Assembly (NCBI RefSeq): GCF_039360445.1
Contig: NZ_CP134981.1
Span: 101,643 to 165,642 of the forward strand
Origin: Buchnera aphidicola (Periphyllus koelreuteriae)
Lineage (GTDB): Bacteria; Pseudomonadota; Gammaproteobacteria; Enterobacterales; Enterobacteriaceae
Direction: 5' to 3'
Length of the DNA: 64,000 bases
Below the pieces are notes generated by a model. The model saw only the letters and a list, made by a program, of their open reading frames with translations. It had not been told where the DNA came from and made no database searches. Below are positions 50,453 to 59,563 of this stretch, piece by piece (the first letter of the stretch is position 1; each line of letters begins with the position of its first letter). Made by a program: the position numbers and the translations under genes.

Positions 50453-50499
50453 ATTCGATTAATTATATTTTAATAAATTAAATTTTTAATTAATCGAAT
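50453..50499. terminator. Bidirectional terminator between the DUF2076-like gene and ahpC
   Basis: ATTCGATTAATTA (50453-50465) and TAATTAATCGAAT (50487-50499) are perfect 13-base inverse complements with a 21-base loop. AATTTTTTTAT follows on the plus strand. It sits between the stop codons of two convergent genes. Confidence 0.8.
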
Positions 50500-50511
50500 A
50501 ATTTTTTTATA

Positions 50512-51111
50512 TTATGTATTCATGTTATTAGATAAATATTTTGATATTCCTTTTGGTGTTGGTTTTATTCCTTTTTCATTTTTTTTCCAGTTTGCAGGAC
50601 AAACATTTCCAAATTTTTTATGAAATGTTAATGCATCTATCATTCTTAACATATCTTTTATATTTCTTCCATATGGTAGATCATTTATTATTTCATGTCT
50701 TATTATTCTATCTTCATCTATTAAAAAAGATGCTCTTAATGCTACTCCTAAATTAGGGTGCTCTATTCCATAAGATTTTTGTATTTCTCTTTTAATATCT
50801 GAAGCCATTACATATTTTATAGGACCAATTCCTCCGTTTTTATATTTAGTTTTTTGCCATGCTAAATGCACAAATATAGAATCTATAGATATACCTATTA
50901 ATTTTACATTTCTTATTTTAAATTCATTATAAAATTTATTAAAAGCAATTATTTCAGATGGACAAACAAAAGTAAAATCCATTGGCCAAAAAAATAAAAC
51001 ACATTTTTTTTTTGATATATATTTTTTAAAATTAAAATTTTCAGTTATTTTTCCATTTTTTAAAATTGCTGAAGTAGAAAAATTTGGCGCTTTTTGAGTA
51101 ACTAATGACAT
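50512..51111 (-). CDS. ahpC: 2-Cys peroxiredoxin (AhpC/TSA family)
   Basis: Reduces hydrogen peroxide and organic peroxides. The 199-residue product shows the peroxidatic motif FTFVCPSEIIAFNKFY near residue 47 and a resolving Cys in NVCPANWKKNEKGIKP near residue 170, so it is a typical 2-Cys enzyme. RASFLIDEDRIIRHEIINDL near residue 127 is also a family segment. Its form is closer to TSA-type peroxiredoxins than to E. coli AhpC (187 residues), and no ahpF neighbour is present; the reductant is presumably thioredoxin. It was called tsaA in older Buchnera annotations. Confidence 0.93.
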   Translation of the reverse strand: MSLVTQKAPNFSTSAILKNGKITENFNFKKYISKKKCVLFFWPMDFTFVCPSEIIAFNKFYNEFKIRNVKLIGISIDSIFVHLAWQKTKYKNGGIGPIKYVMASDIKREIQKSYGIEHPNLGVALRASFLIDEDRIIRHEIINDLPYGRNIKDMLRMIDALTFHKKFGNVCPANWKKNEKGIKPTPKGISKYLSNNMNT

Positions 51112-51306
51112 ATTTTTTCTCTTTTTTTTTATTTTATTTTTTATATTAAATTATTTTATATATACTTTATTTTTTATATTTTTAAAAAATATATAAAAAA
51201 TATTAAATATATATTTAATATTATAATCATTTATTTTTTTTTGTATAATATATATTTTACAATTATTAAAAATATAAGAAATTTTTATTTTTTTTAAGAG
51301 AATAAT

Positions 51307-51984
51307 ATGATTATCAATAAAAAAAAAATAATTTATACTTGGGAAAATTTATTAAAAAATAAAAAAAAAGAAATTAAAAAATTAATTTATAAAATTAATA
51401 AAAAAAGATTAAATGAAAAAATTTTTCCAAAGAAAAAAGAAGTATTTAATGTTTTTAGATTTACTAAATTTAAAAATATAAAAGTAGTAATTTTAGGTCA
51501 AGATCCTTATGTTAAAAAAAATCAAGCTCATGGTTTAGCTTTTTCAGTAAAATCAAAAAATAATTTTCCTCCATCTTTAAAAAATATTTTTAAAGAAATA
51601 AAATCTGATATAAATAAAAATATAAAATTTAAATCAGGTTATTTAAAAAAATGGGCTGATCAAGGAGTATTTTTATTAAATTCTATTTTAACAGTTTCTT
51701 ATAAAATTCCTGGTTCTCATATAAATTTTGGGTGGGAAGAAATTACTGATTACGTAATTTATTTAATTAATTTATATCATTTTGGTGTAATATTTTTATT
51801 ATGGGGAAATTTTGCTAAAAAAAAAAAAAAATTTATTAATTTAAATAAAAATTATGTTTTTTGTGCATCACATCCATCTCCTCTATCAGCTTATAAAAGT
51901 TTTTTTGGATGTAAACATTTTTCTAAAGTAAATGAAATATTAATTCGTCAAAAACAAAAAATAATTGATTGGAGTATAGATTAA
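51307..51984 (+). CDS. ung: Uracil-DNA glycosylase
   Basis: Removes uracil arising from cytosine deamination, the first step of base-excision repair. The 225-residue product (E. coli 229) has the catalytic GQDPYVKKNQAHGLAFSV near residue 62 (water-activating Asp), SHINFGWEEITDYVI, LLWGNFAKKKKKFI, and the minor-groove loop HPSPLSAYKSFFGCKHFSK near residue 188. All family boxes are intact. A 15-base A run (51817-51831) crosses the frame. Retention is notable in a genome strongly biased to A+T. Confidence 0.97.
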   Translation: MIINKKKIIYTWENLLKNKKKEIKKLIYKINKKRLNEKIFPKKKEVFNVFRFTKFKNIKVVILGQDPYVKKNQAHGLAFSVKSKNNFPPSLKNIFKEIKSDINKNIKFKSGYLKKWADQGVFLLNSILTVSYKIPGSHINFGWEEITDYVIYLINLYHFGVIFLLWGNFAKKKKKFINLNKNYVFCASHPSPLSAYKSFFGCKHFSKVNEILIRQKQKIIDWSID

Positions 51985-52021
51985 AATATTATTTTTTATA
52001 AAATAATATTTTAAAATTTTT

Positions 52022-52044
52022 AAATGGCTATTTACAAGCCATTT
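52022..52044. terminator. Bidirectional terminator between ung and grpE
   Basis: AAATGGCT (52022-52029), a 7-base loop, then AGCCATTT (52037-52044), a perfect 8-base stem with four G-C pairs. T-rich DNA follows on the plus strand and AAATTTTAAAATATT on the minus strand. It lies between the stops of two convergent genes. Confidence 0.85.
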
Positions 52045-52053
52045 TATATATTT

Positions 52054-52584
52054 TTATATTTTAACTAATACTTTTCTAATTATTTTTTTATTAATTGAAT
52101 ATCCTTTTTTAAAAATTTTTTTTATTTTAGAATGTTTTTTTATTTTTTGTTTATTCTTTAATTGATGAATATTTTTATTATATTCTTCTCCAATAATTCC
52201 TTCTATTTGTATATTATTCTTTTTAATTACATCTAATAAAGATTGATAAATTAAGGAAATTCCTTGTAATTTTGGATTATTTTTATCTTTTAAATTCAAT
52301 ATATTTTTAATTATTTTTTCTAATTTATCTATAATTAAAAATATTTTTTTAAAAAATTCTATTTTCTTATCTTTCTTTATTAATAAACATTGATTTTTTG
52401 TATTTTTTTTAATATTTTCAATAGTTGCAAAAAATCTTAATGGTAATTCTTTAATTTGTTTTTTTTTTTCATCAATTTTTTCTTTTAATATCTTTATTTT
52501 ATTTAATTGATTCATTATATTTTTTTTTTTTTTTTCTTTTTCTTTTATATTTTTTTTATTTTTTGAAAGATTCATAAAAGTCAC
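52054..52584 (-). CDS. grpE: GrpE, nucleotide exchange factor of DnaK
   Basis: Co-chaperone that releases ADP from DnaK. The 176-residue product (E. coli 197) has a very Lys-rich N-terminal coiled-coil (to about residue 65). The core matches: LRFFATIENIKKNTKN, FKKIFLIIDKLEKIIKN, GISLIYQSLLDVIKKNNI, and the C-terminal beta domain with KKGYSINKKIIRKVLVKI (E. coli QKGYTLNGRTIRAAMVTV). The coding strand holds a 16-base A run (T run 52520-52535). Some Buchnera have two grpE copies; this one occupies the copy site near ssrA. No sigma-32 promoter was recognised upstream. Confidence 0.9.
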   Translation of the reverse strand: MTFMNLSKNKKNIKEKEKKKKNIMNQLNKIKILKEKIDEKKKQIKELPLRFFATIENIKKNTKNQCLLIKKDKKIEFFKKIFLIIDKLEKIIKNILNLKDKNNPKLQGISLIYQSLLDVIKKNNIQIEGIIGEEYNKNIHQLKNKQKIKKHSKIKKIFKKGYSINKKIIRKVLVKI

Positions 52585-53384
<800 letters not shown>

Positions 53385-53546
53385 TTAATTTTTATTTTAA
53401 ATATGTATTTATAAATATTAAAATTTTAATATAAAAATATTATAATATTATAAGTAATTATATTACAAATTTATTTTTTTATAAAAAATATTTTACTTTA
53501 TATATTAAATTTTATATTTTATTTAAAAAAAAAGGATTATTATTTA

Positions 53547-53873
53547 ATGAATACAATTTTAAAAATAAAAAATCAAATTTCTAAAAATCCTATTATTCTT
53601 TATATGAAAGGATCTCCTCAATTTCCAAGTTGTGGTTTTTCAGCAAAAGCAGTTCAAATTTTATTAAATTTACAAGTTAAATTTTATCATATAGACATTC
53701 TTGAAAATGATGATATTAGAAAAGAACTTCCAAAATTTTCTAATTGGCCAACTTTTCCTCAATTATGGGTAGATGGAGAATTAATAGGTGGAAGTGATAT
53801 TATGTTTGAATTATTTAAAAATGGAAAATTAAAAAAAATTATTAATCATTCTATAAAAAAAAATATATCTTAA
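53547..53873 (+). CDS. grxD: Monothiol glutaredoxin 4 (GrxD)
   Basis: CGFS-type glutaredoxin that carries and transfers [2Fe-2S] clusters. The 108-residue product (E. coli 115) shows ILYMKGSPQFPSCGFSAKAV with the CGFS site near residue 31, the cis-Pro and glutathione-binding NWPTFPQLWVDGELIGGSDI near residue 69, and the usual C-terminal helix. RBS AAGGATT precedes the ATG. It is the only glutaredoxin in the window and is flanked by ssrA and rnt. Confidence 0.96.
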   Translation: MNTILKIKNQISKNPIILYMKGSPQFPSCGFSAKAVQILLNLQVKFYHIDILENDDIRKELPKFSNWPTFPQLWVDGELIGGSDIMFELFKNGKLKKIINHSIKKNIS

Positions 53874-53924
53874 AAAATAATTTAAAAAATATTTTTATAT
53901 ATTTATTTTAAAAAAATATACAAT

Positions 53925-53967
53925 AGATATGATGTATATACATTTTTTATGACAATGCATCATATCT
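53925..53967. terminator. Bidirectional terminator between grxD and rnt
   Basis: AGATATGATG (53925-53934) pairs exactly with CATCATATCT (53958-53967), loop 23 bases; TGATTTTTTT follows on the plus strand. It separates the convergent grxD and rnt. Confidence 0.8.
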
Positions 53968-53991
53968 TGATTTTTTTAAATAATTTATTTT

Positions 53992-54657
53992 TTATATTTT
54001 TTTATCATTGTTATTTTTTTTATTATTTATTGGCCATCCACCTAATTTTTTCCAACGATTTATTATTTCACAAAATAAATTTGCTGTTTGAAGAGTATCA
54101 TATAATGCAGAATGAGCTTGACTATTATCAAAAGATAATCCTATTGCTCTACATGCTTTAGATAAAACAGTTTGACCAACTGCTAATCCACTTAAAGTTG
54201 CTGTATCAAATGTTGCAAATGGATGAAATGGATTTTTTTTTATTTTAATTCTTTCTGATGCTGACATAATAAAACTATGATCAAAATTTGCATTATGAGC
54301 TACAATTATTGCTTTACTACATCCATATTTTTTAATACCATTATAGATTATAGAAAAAATTTCTTTAAATGCTAATTTTTCACTAACTGCTCCTCTTAAA
54401 GGATTAAATGGATCAATTTTATTAAAAGATAAAGCTTCTTTTTTAATTAATGAACCTTGAAATGGTTTTACATGAAAATGTATTTTTTTTTCAACTTTTA
54501 ACCATCCATAATCGTTCATATTTAATGTAATAACTGCAATTTCTAGTAATGCATCAGTAATAGGATTAAATCCTGCAGTTTCTACATCAATAACAACTGG
54601 ATAAAAAGTTCTAAATCTTTTACTTAAAAGGCTCTTATTTTTTATTTTATTCATCAT
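53992..54657 (-). CDS. rnt: Ribonuclease T
   Basis: DEDD-family 3'-5' exonuclease that trims the 3' ends of tRNA and other stable RNAs. The 221-residue product (E. coli 215) has [20 protein letters not shown] near residue 19 (Asp-Glu pair of exo I), [20 protein letters not shown] near residue 117 (exo II) and [18 protein letters not shown] near residue 180 (exo III with His and Asp). All catalytic residues are present. Its role in tRNA 3' maturation is relevant to the nearby tmRNA, which lacks an encoded CCA. Confidence 0.97.
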   Translation of the reverse strand: MMNKIKNKSLLSKRFRTFYPVVIDVETAGFNPITDALLEIAVITLNMNDYGWLKVEKKIHFHVKPFQGSLIKKEALSFNKIDPFNPLRGAVSEKLAFKEIFSIIYNGIKKYGCSKAIIVAHNANFDHSFIMSASERIKIKKNPFHPFATFDTATLSGLAVGQTVLSKACRAIGLSFDNSQAHSALYDTLQTANLFCEIINRWKKLGGWPINNKKNNNDKKI

Positions 54658-54887
54658 GATTCCATTATTAAAATATGAGTTTAATATAAATTTTTATTTA
54701 TTAACATTTAATAAATGTATTTCATATATTTTTTATACTAATATCTTGAATAATAAAAAATAATTTAATATTAACTTTGTTTTTTTTTAAATTAAAATTT
54801 AACATAATAATTCTATAATGTTAAGAATAATCAATATTTTATAAAAATTGTTTTTAAATTTCTTTTTATTTTACATAAGGTTGTTAT

Positions 54888-55508
54888 ATGACATATAAAT
54901 TACCTGATTTAAGTTATAATTATGATGATTTAGAACCATATTTTGATTCAAAAACTATGAAAATTCATCATAAAGGGCATCATCAAGCATATATTAATAA
55001 TTTAAATAATATTTTAATTAATACAAAATTTATAAATTATAAAGAAGATGAATTATTATCTAATTTAGAATTTATTCCAAAAAAAAATAGAAATTATATA
55101 AAAAATAATTTTGGTGGTTATATAAATCATAATTTTTTTTGGAAGATATTAAAAAAAAATACTATTTTAAAAGGAATTTTAAAAAAAGAAATAGAAAAAT
55201 ATTTTATTAATTTTGAAAATTTTAAAAAATGTTTTATAAATATTGCTATGAATCATTTTGGTTCAGGATGGGTATGGTTAGTTCAATCAAAAAAAAAATT
55301 ATTAATTACCACAACTGTAAATCAAGATAATCCAAAAATGAGTAAATTTTTTATAAAAAATACAGGATTTCCAATTATTGGATTAGATTTATGGGAACAT
55401 GCATATTATTTAAAATATAAAAATAAAAAATTAGAATATATTCAATCTTATTTTAATATAATAAATTGGGATCAAGCATCTATAAATTTTGAAAAATCAT
55501 TTTTTTAA
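54888..55508 (+). CDS. sodA: Superoxide dismutase (Mn type)
   Basis: Converts superoxide to oxygen and hydrogen peroxide. The 206-residue product (E. coli SodA 206) begins MTYKLPDLSYNYDDLEPYFD. It holds the metal ligands in KIHHKGHHQAYINNLNN-like sequence near residue 27, GYINHNFFW near residue 82, and GLDLWEHAYYLKYKNKK near residue 168 (Asp and His). The pattern fits the manganese-type SodA rather than SodB. RBS AAGGTTG lies upstream. A -10-like TATAAT at 54814-54819 may be its promoter, with low certainty. With ahpC it forms the peroxide and superoxide defence. Confidence 0.96.
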   Translation: MTYKLPDLSYNYDDLEPYFDSKTMKIHHKGHHQAYINNLNNILINTKFINYKEDELLSNLEFIPKKNRNYIKNNFGGYINHNFFWKILKKNTILKGILKKEIEKYFINFENFKKCFINIAMNHFGSGWVWLVQSKKKLLITTTVNQDNPKMSKFFIKNTGFPIIGLDLWEHAYYLKYKNKKLEYIQSYFNIINWDQASINFEKSFF

Positions 55509-55621
55509 AGTGTTTTTTAATTATTTTATATAAGATTTTTATATATTATTTATTTTTTTATAAATATTTTTGTATTCTTTTTGTATTTTTTATACTTATA
55601 AGAAATTTATTTTTGGAATTT

Positions 55622-56164
55622 ATGAAAAATAATTTTAATAAAATAAAACTAATTGTTGGTTTAGGCAATCCGATTGAAAAGTATAATAAAACTCGCCATA
55701 ATGTTGGAATTTGGTATATTAGATTGCTTTCCAAATATTTTAATGTTCAATTTACAAAAATAAAAAAATTTTCTGGATATAAAAGTGAAATTTTTTTTTT
55801 AAATAAAAAAATTTTATTATTCTTTCCAGATATTTTTATGAATTTAAATGGTTATTCTGTATTTTCTTTGTCTAAATTTTATAATATTTCATTAAATGAA
55901 ATTTTAATTATTCATGATGAATTAGATTTATTTCCTGGACATATAAAATTGAAATATGGGTATGGAAGTAATGGGCATAATGGATTGAAAAGCATTATTT
56001 GTAAATTTAAAAATCATACGTTTTATAAACGTTTGTCAATAGGTATTGGTCGTCCAATTTTTAGAAATGATATTTCTAATTTTGTTTTATCTAAACCAAC
56101 TATAAATGAAAAAAAATTAATTTTAAAATCAATTTATGAATCTATTAATTTAATTTTTTTTTAA
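55622..56164 (+). CDS. pth: Peptidyl-tRNA hydrolase
   Basis: Releases peptidyl-tRNA dropped from ribosomes. I use the ATG at 55622; a TTG 9 bases earlier is part of the RBS TTGGAA. The 180-residue product (E. coli 194) has KLIVGLGNPIEKYNKTRHNVG with the catalytic His and Asn region, IHDELDLFPG with the catalytic Asp near residue 96, and GSNGHNGLKSII near residue 113. The C-terminal helix is shortened. ychF follows after 40 bases, the usual enterobacterial pairing. Confidence 0.95.
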   Translation: MKNNFNKIKLIVGLGNPIEKYNKTRHNVGIWYIRLLSKYFNVQFTKIKKFSGYKSEIFFLNKKILLFFPDIFMNLNGYSVFSLSKFYNISLNEILIIHDELDLFPGHIKLKYGYGSNGHNGLKSIICKFKNHTFYKRLSIGIGRPIFRNDISNFVLSKPTINEKKLILKSIYESINLIFF

Positions 56165-56204
56165 AAAATTTGTTATTTTTTAAAAAAATTCAGAAAGGAG
56201 AAAT

Positions 56205-57251
56205 ATGAGTGTTCAATGTGGAATTATTGGTTTACCAAATGTAGGAAAATCTACTATTTTTAATATTTTAACTCAAATGACTGTTCCATCATTGAACTTT
56301 CCGTTTTGTACCATTAATCCAAATATAGGATTTTCTATTGTACATGATATAAGATTAACACAATTAAAAAATATTGTTTTTCCAAATAAAATTGTTCCTA
56401 CTGTTGTAAAAATAGTTGATATTGCTGGTTTAGTAAAAGGAGCATCAAAAGGAGAAGGATTAGGAAATAAATTTTTAAGAGAAATAAAAGAAGTAAATGC
56501 TTTAATACATGTTGTTAGGTGTTTTAAAGATGATTCTATTATTCATGTTCAAAATAGAGTCAACCCAATTGATGATATAGATATTATTAATACAGAATTA
56601 ATTTTTTCAGATATAGATTTATGTGAAAAAAGTCTTTCTATTTTAAATAATTTTAAAGGACAAAATGAAAAATTAGTTTTAGAAGAAAAAAAATTATTAA
56701 AAAAATGCTTATTAAATTTAAAAAAATTTATTTTTTTAAGAAAATTAAATTTTTCATTTCAAGAAATAAATTTAATTACAAAATTTAATTTTTTAACATT
56801 AAAACCAACAATTTTTTTATTAAATATTAGTGAAAAAAAACAAAATAATATTTATTTGAAAGAAGTAAAAGAATTTTTAAATAATGATATTATAAATATT
56901 ATTTGCCCAACTATTTTAAATAAAATTAAAGAAAAACAAAATATCATTCTTAAATTATCTAAAATAATTTATTCTATTTATAAAATTTTAAATTTAAAAA
57001 CTTTTTTTACTGTTGGAAAAAAAGAAATTCGAGCTTGGTCTTTTATAAAAAATTCGAAATGCATAGATGTATCTAAAATTATACATAGTGACTTTAAAAA
57101 AGGATTTATTAGAGCAAAAATAATTCGTTATACAGATTTTATAAAGTATAAATCTGAAAATTCTGTAAAAAAATTTGGAAAATTAAGATTTGAAGGAAAA
57201 AATTATTTAGTTCAAGATGGAGACATTATTCATTTTTTGTTTAATTTGTAA
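56205..57251 (+). CDS. ychF: Redox-regulated P-loop ATPase YchF (OLA1 family)
   Basis: Obg-related P-loop protein that prefers ATP and associates with ribosomes. The 348-residue product (E. coli 363) begins MSVQCGIIGLPNVGKSTIFN with the G1 loop, has the G3 segment VDIAGLVKGASKGEGLGNKF near residue 71, and a C-terminal TGS domain with AWSFIKNSKCIDVSKIIHSD, ending in RFEGKNYLVQDGDIIHF. The G4 region is degenerate (LLNIS), as the family lacks NKxD and so favours ATP. The RBS AAGGAG upstream is the strongest in the window. Confidence 0.96.
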   Translation: MSVQCGIIGLPNVGKSTIFNILTQMTVPSLNFPFCTINPNIGFSIVHDIRLTQLKNIVFPNKIVPTVVKIVDIAGLVKGASKGEGLGNKFLREIKEVNALIHVVRCFKDDSIIHVQNRVNPIDDIDIINTELIFSDIDLCEKSLSILNNFKGQNEKLVLEEKKLLKKCLLNLKKFIFLRKLNFSFQEINLITKFNFLTLKPTIFLLNISEKKQNNIYLKEVKEFLNNDIINIICPTILNKIKEKQNIILKLSKIIYSIYKILNLKTFFTVGKKEIRAWSFIKNSKCIDVSKIIHSDFKKGFIRAKIIRYTDFIKYKSENSVKKFGKLRFEGKNYLVQDGDIIHFLFNL

Positions 57252-57276
57252 TAAAAATTTTATTTCATTTTTTTTT

Positions 57277-57300
57277 AGAGAGGAACATTATTTCCTCTCT
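57277..57300. terminator. Hairpin between convergent ychF and thrC
   Basis: AGAGAGGAA (57277-57285) and TTCCTCTCT (57292-57300) form a perfect 9-base stem with a 6-base loop and five G-C pairs. Neither side has a clean U tract: on the plus strand GATAAAAATTTT follows, on the minus strand a run of A. It lies between two convergent stops, so a shared terminator is still the most likely role. Confidence 0.65.
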
Positions 57301-57314
57301 GATAAAAATTTTCA

Positions 57315-58607
57315 TTATTTTGTTAGTAAAATTTTTTTAAGTGTATTAAAATTTGGTTTAATATTATGACAAAATTCTTTTAAATTTAATAAATTAGAAA
57401 TAATTTTTGGTTCTTTTAATTTTATTTTTAAAACTTTTTCGACAGTATTTTTAAATTTAATAGGATGAGCTGTTCCTAAAAAAATTCCATATTCTTTTTT
57501 TTTTAATTTTTTTTTTAATATAGTATAAGCAACAGATGCATGAGGTTCTGAAATATATTTATATTTTTTAAATAATTCTTTCATGTTTTTTTTTGTTTTT
57601 TTTTCTGATACACTTCCATATTTTAAACTATGAATATTCCATTTTTTTCTTCTAAAAATTTCTTCAATTCTTGTCCAATTATTTGGTTTACTAATATCCA
57701 TTGCATTAGAAATAGTAGAAATCGTTTTATATGGATTCCATATACCAGTTTTAAGAAATCTTGGGATTGTATCATTAGAATTTGTTGATAAAATTAATTT
57801 TTTTATTGGTAATCCAATTGATTTTGCTAATAATCCTGCAGTTAAATTTCCAAAATTTCCACATGGTATAGATAAAACAATATTTTTTCTATGTTTTTTT
57901 TTTGTTAAATGAAATATTTCAAAAAAATAACAAATTTGAGCAAGTAGTCTACTAATATTAATTGAATTAGCAGAATTTAAATTTGTATATTTTTTAATAT
58001 CTTTGTCATTAAAAGATTTTTTTACTAGTTTTTGACATTCATCAAAACTTCCATCAATAGCAATTGTAGTGATATTTTTTCCTAAAGTACAAAATAATTT
58101 TTTTTGAATGTTACTAATTTTTCCTTTTGGATATAATATCACTACTCTTATATTTTTCATTTTATAAAATGCATTTGCTACGGCTGCTCCTGTATCTCCA
58201 GAAGTAGCTGTTAAAATTGTAGTTAATTTATTCTTTGTATTTAAAAAAGAAAGAATTTTAGCCATAAATTTTGCCCCATAATCTTTAAAAGCAAGAGTTG
58301 GGCCATGAAATAATTCAAAACAAGATATATTTTTTTTAATATTTAAAATTTTTGGTTGATTTAAAGAAAATGCTGATTTTACACTAGAATATATATTTTT
58401 TTTTTTTATTTCTGATCCGATTAACATTGATAAAATTTTTTGACTTCTAGGAATAAATTTTATTTTTAAAAGTTTTTTTATTTTTTTTTTAGATATTTTT
58501 GGTAATTTTTTTGGAAAAAATAATCCTTGATTAGATCCTAAACCTAATATTACAGCATCAGAAAAATTTACAATTTCATTTTTATGTTTTATATTATATA
58601 ATTTCAT
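57315..58607 (-). CDS. thrC: Threonine synthase
   Basis: PLP enzyme that converts O-phosphohomoserine to threonine, the last step of the pathway. The 430-residue product (E. coli 428) begins MKLYNIKHKNEIVNFSDAV. It has ELFHGPTLAFKDYGAKFMAK with the PLP Lys near residue 107, ATSGDTGAAVANAF near residue 141 and IPCGNFGNLTAGLLAKSIG near residue 244. The catalytic frame is intact. Its ATG abuts the thrB stop, so the thrABC genes form a coupled operon; threonine is an essential amino acid supplied to the host. Confidence 0.97.
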   Translation of the reverse strand: MKLYNIKHKNEIVNFSDAVILGLGSNQGLFFPKKLPKISKKKIKKLLKIKFIPRSQKILSMLIGSEIKKKNIYSSVKSAFSLNQPKILNIKKNISCFELFHGPTLAFKDYGAKFMAKILSFLNTKNKLTTILTATSGDTGAAVANAFYKMKNIRVVILYPKGKISNIQKKLFCTLGKNITTIAIDGSFDECQKLVKKSFNDKDIKKYTNLNSANSINISRLLAQICYFFEIFHLTKKKHRKNIVLSIPCGNFGNLTAGLLAKSIGLPIKKLILSTNSNDTIPRFLKTGIWNPYKTISTISNAMDISKPNNWTRIEEIFRRKKWNIHSLKYGSVSEKKTKKNMKELFKKYKYISEPHASVAYTILKKKLKKKEYGIFLGTAHPIKFKNTVEKVLKIKLKEPKIISNLLNLKEFCHNIKPNFNTLKKILLTK

Positions 58608-59543
58608 TTATTTATTTCCTATTTCTCTTGTTCCAATTGGATCGATTTTACAAATATGAGCAAATCCTTTTTTGTTTTCAACATAATTTTTTAAAAAATA
58701 TTTTTTAATTTTTTTTGCTATTTTTTTATTTTTACATATAGAAAAAATAGTTGGTCCAGAACCTGAAATTCCATATGCTATAGAACCGATTTTTTTAACA
58801 TTTTTTTTATGTTTAGAAAAATTTTTTATTAATTTTTTTCTAAAAGGTTCTGCTAAAATATCTTTTATAGAAGATGATGCAAGAGAAGATTGATTTGTAT
58901 AAGATGAATGAATAAAACATGATACATATTGACTATGTGTAATACAAGTATTTTTAGAATATATTTTTGGAAGAATTTCTCTTGATTGTAATGTTGATAA
59001 TTTAATTCCTGGCCAAGAAATTATCCAAAACCAATTTTTAAAATATGGAATTTTTTGTGAAATAATTTTTTTTTTTTTTATAATTAATCTTACTCCTCCA
59101 AGATACGAAGGAACAACATTATCATAATGCATTCCTCCAGAAACACTTTTTTCTATTTTTCCCATTAAATGTATTAATTGAATTTTATTTAATGGTTTTT
59201 TAAAAAAAATATTTAAAGCAACTAGTGTTGCAACAATAGATGAAGCGCTAGATCCAAGACCTGAACTAATTGGTAAGTTTTTTTCTAGAATTATATGTAC
59301 ATTTTTTTTTATTTTTGTTTTTTTTAAAAATATTAACCATGCTTTCCAAGCTATATTATCTTTATATGATTTTGGAAGATCTTTAGAAAAAACTCCTAAA
59401 TTTGTTAATTTAAACTTTTCTGATGATTTAATTGAAACAATGTCTCCTAATATATTTTTTTTAATTGGATGAATGGCTGCTCCTAATATATCAAATCCTA
59501 CTCCTAAATTTCCAATAGATGCTGGTGCATATATTTTTATCAT
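58608..59543 (-). CDS. thrB: Homoserine kinase
   Basis: GHMP kinase that phosphorylates homoserine. I choose the ATG at 59543 (MIKIYAPASIGNLGVGFDIL), giving 311 residues (E. coli 310, [20 protein letters not shown]); a TTG 12 bases earlier is within the RBS TTGGAA. The ATP-binding GHMP motif is LPISSGLGSSASSIVATLVA near residue 91, and the C-terminal motif is YGISGSGPTIFSI near residue 268. It is the middle gene of the thr operon, abutting thrC. Confidence 0.96.
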   Translation of the reverse strand: MIKIYAPASIGNLGVGFDILGAAIHPIKKNILGDIVSIKSSEKFKLTNLGVFSKDLPKSYKDNIAWKAWLIFLKKTKIKKNVHIILEKNLPISSGLGSSASSIVATLVALNIFFKKPLNKIQLIHLMGKIEKSVSGGMHYDNVVPSYLGGVRLIIKKKKIISQKIPYFKNWFWIISWPGIKLSTLQSREILPKIYSKNTCITHSQYVSCFIHSSYTNQSSLASSSIKDILAEPFRKKLIKNFSKHKKNVKKIGSIAYGISGSGPTIFSICKNKKIAKKIKKYFLKNYVENKKGFAHICKIDPIGTREIGNK

Positions 59544-59563
59544 TTTTTTTTCCAAAATTAATT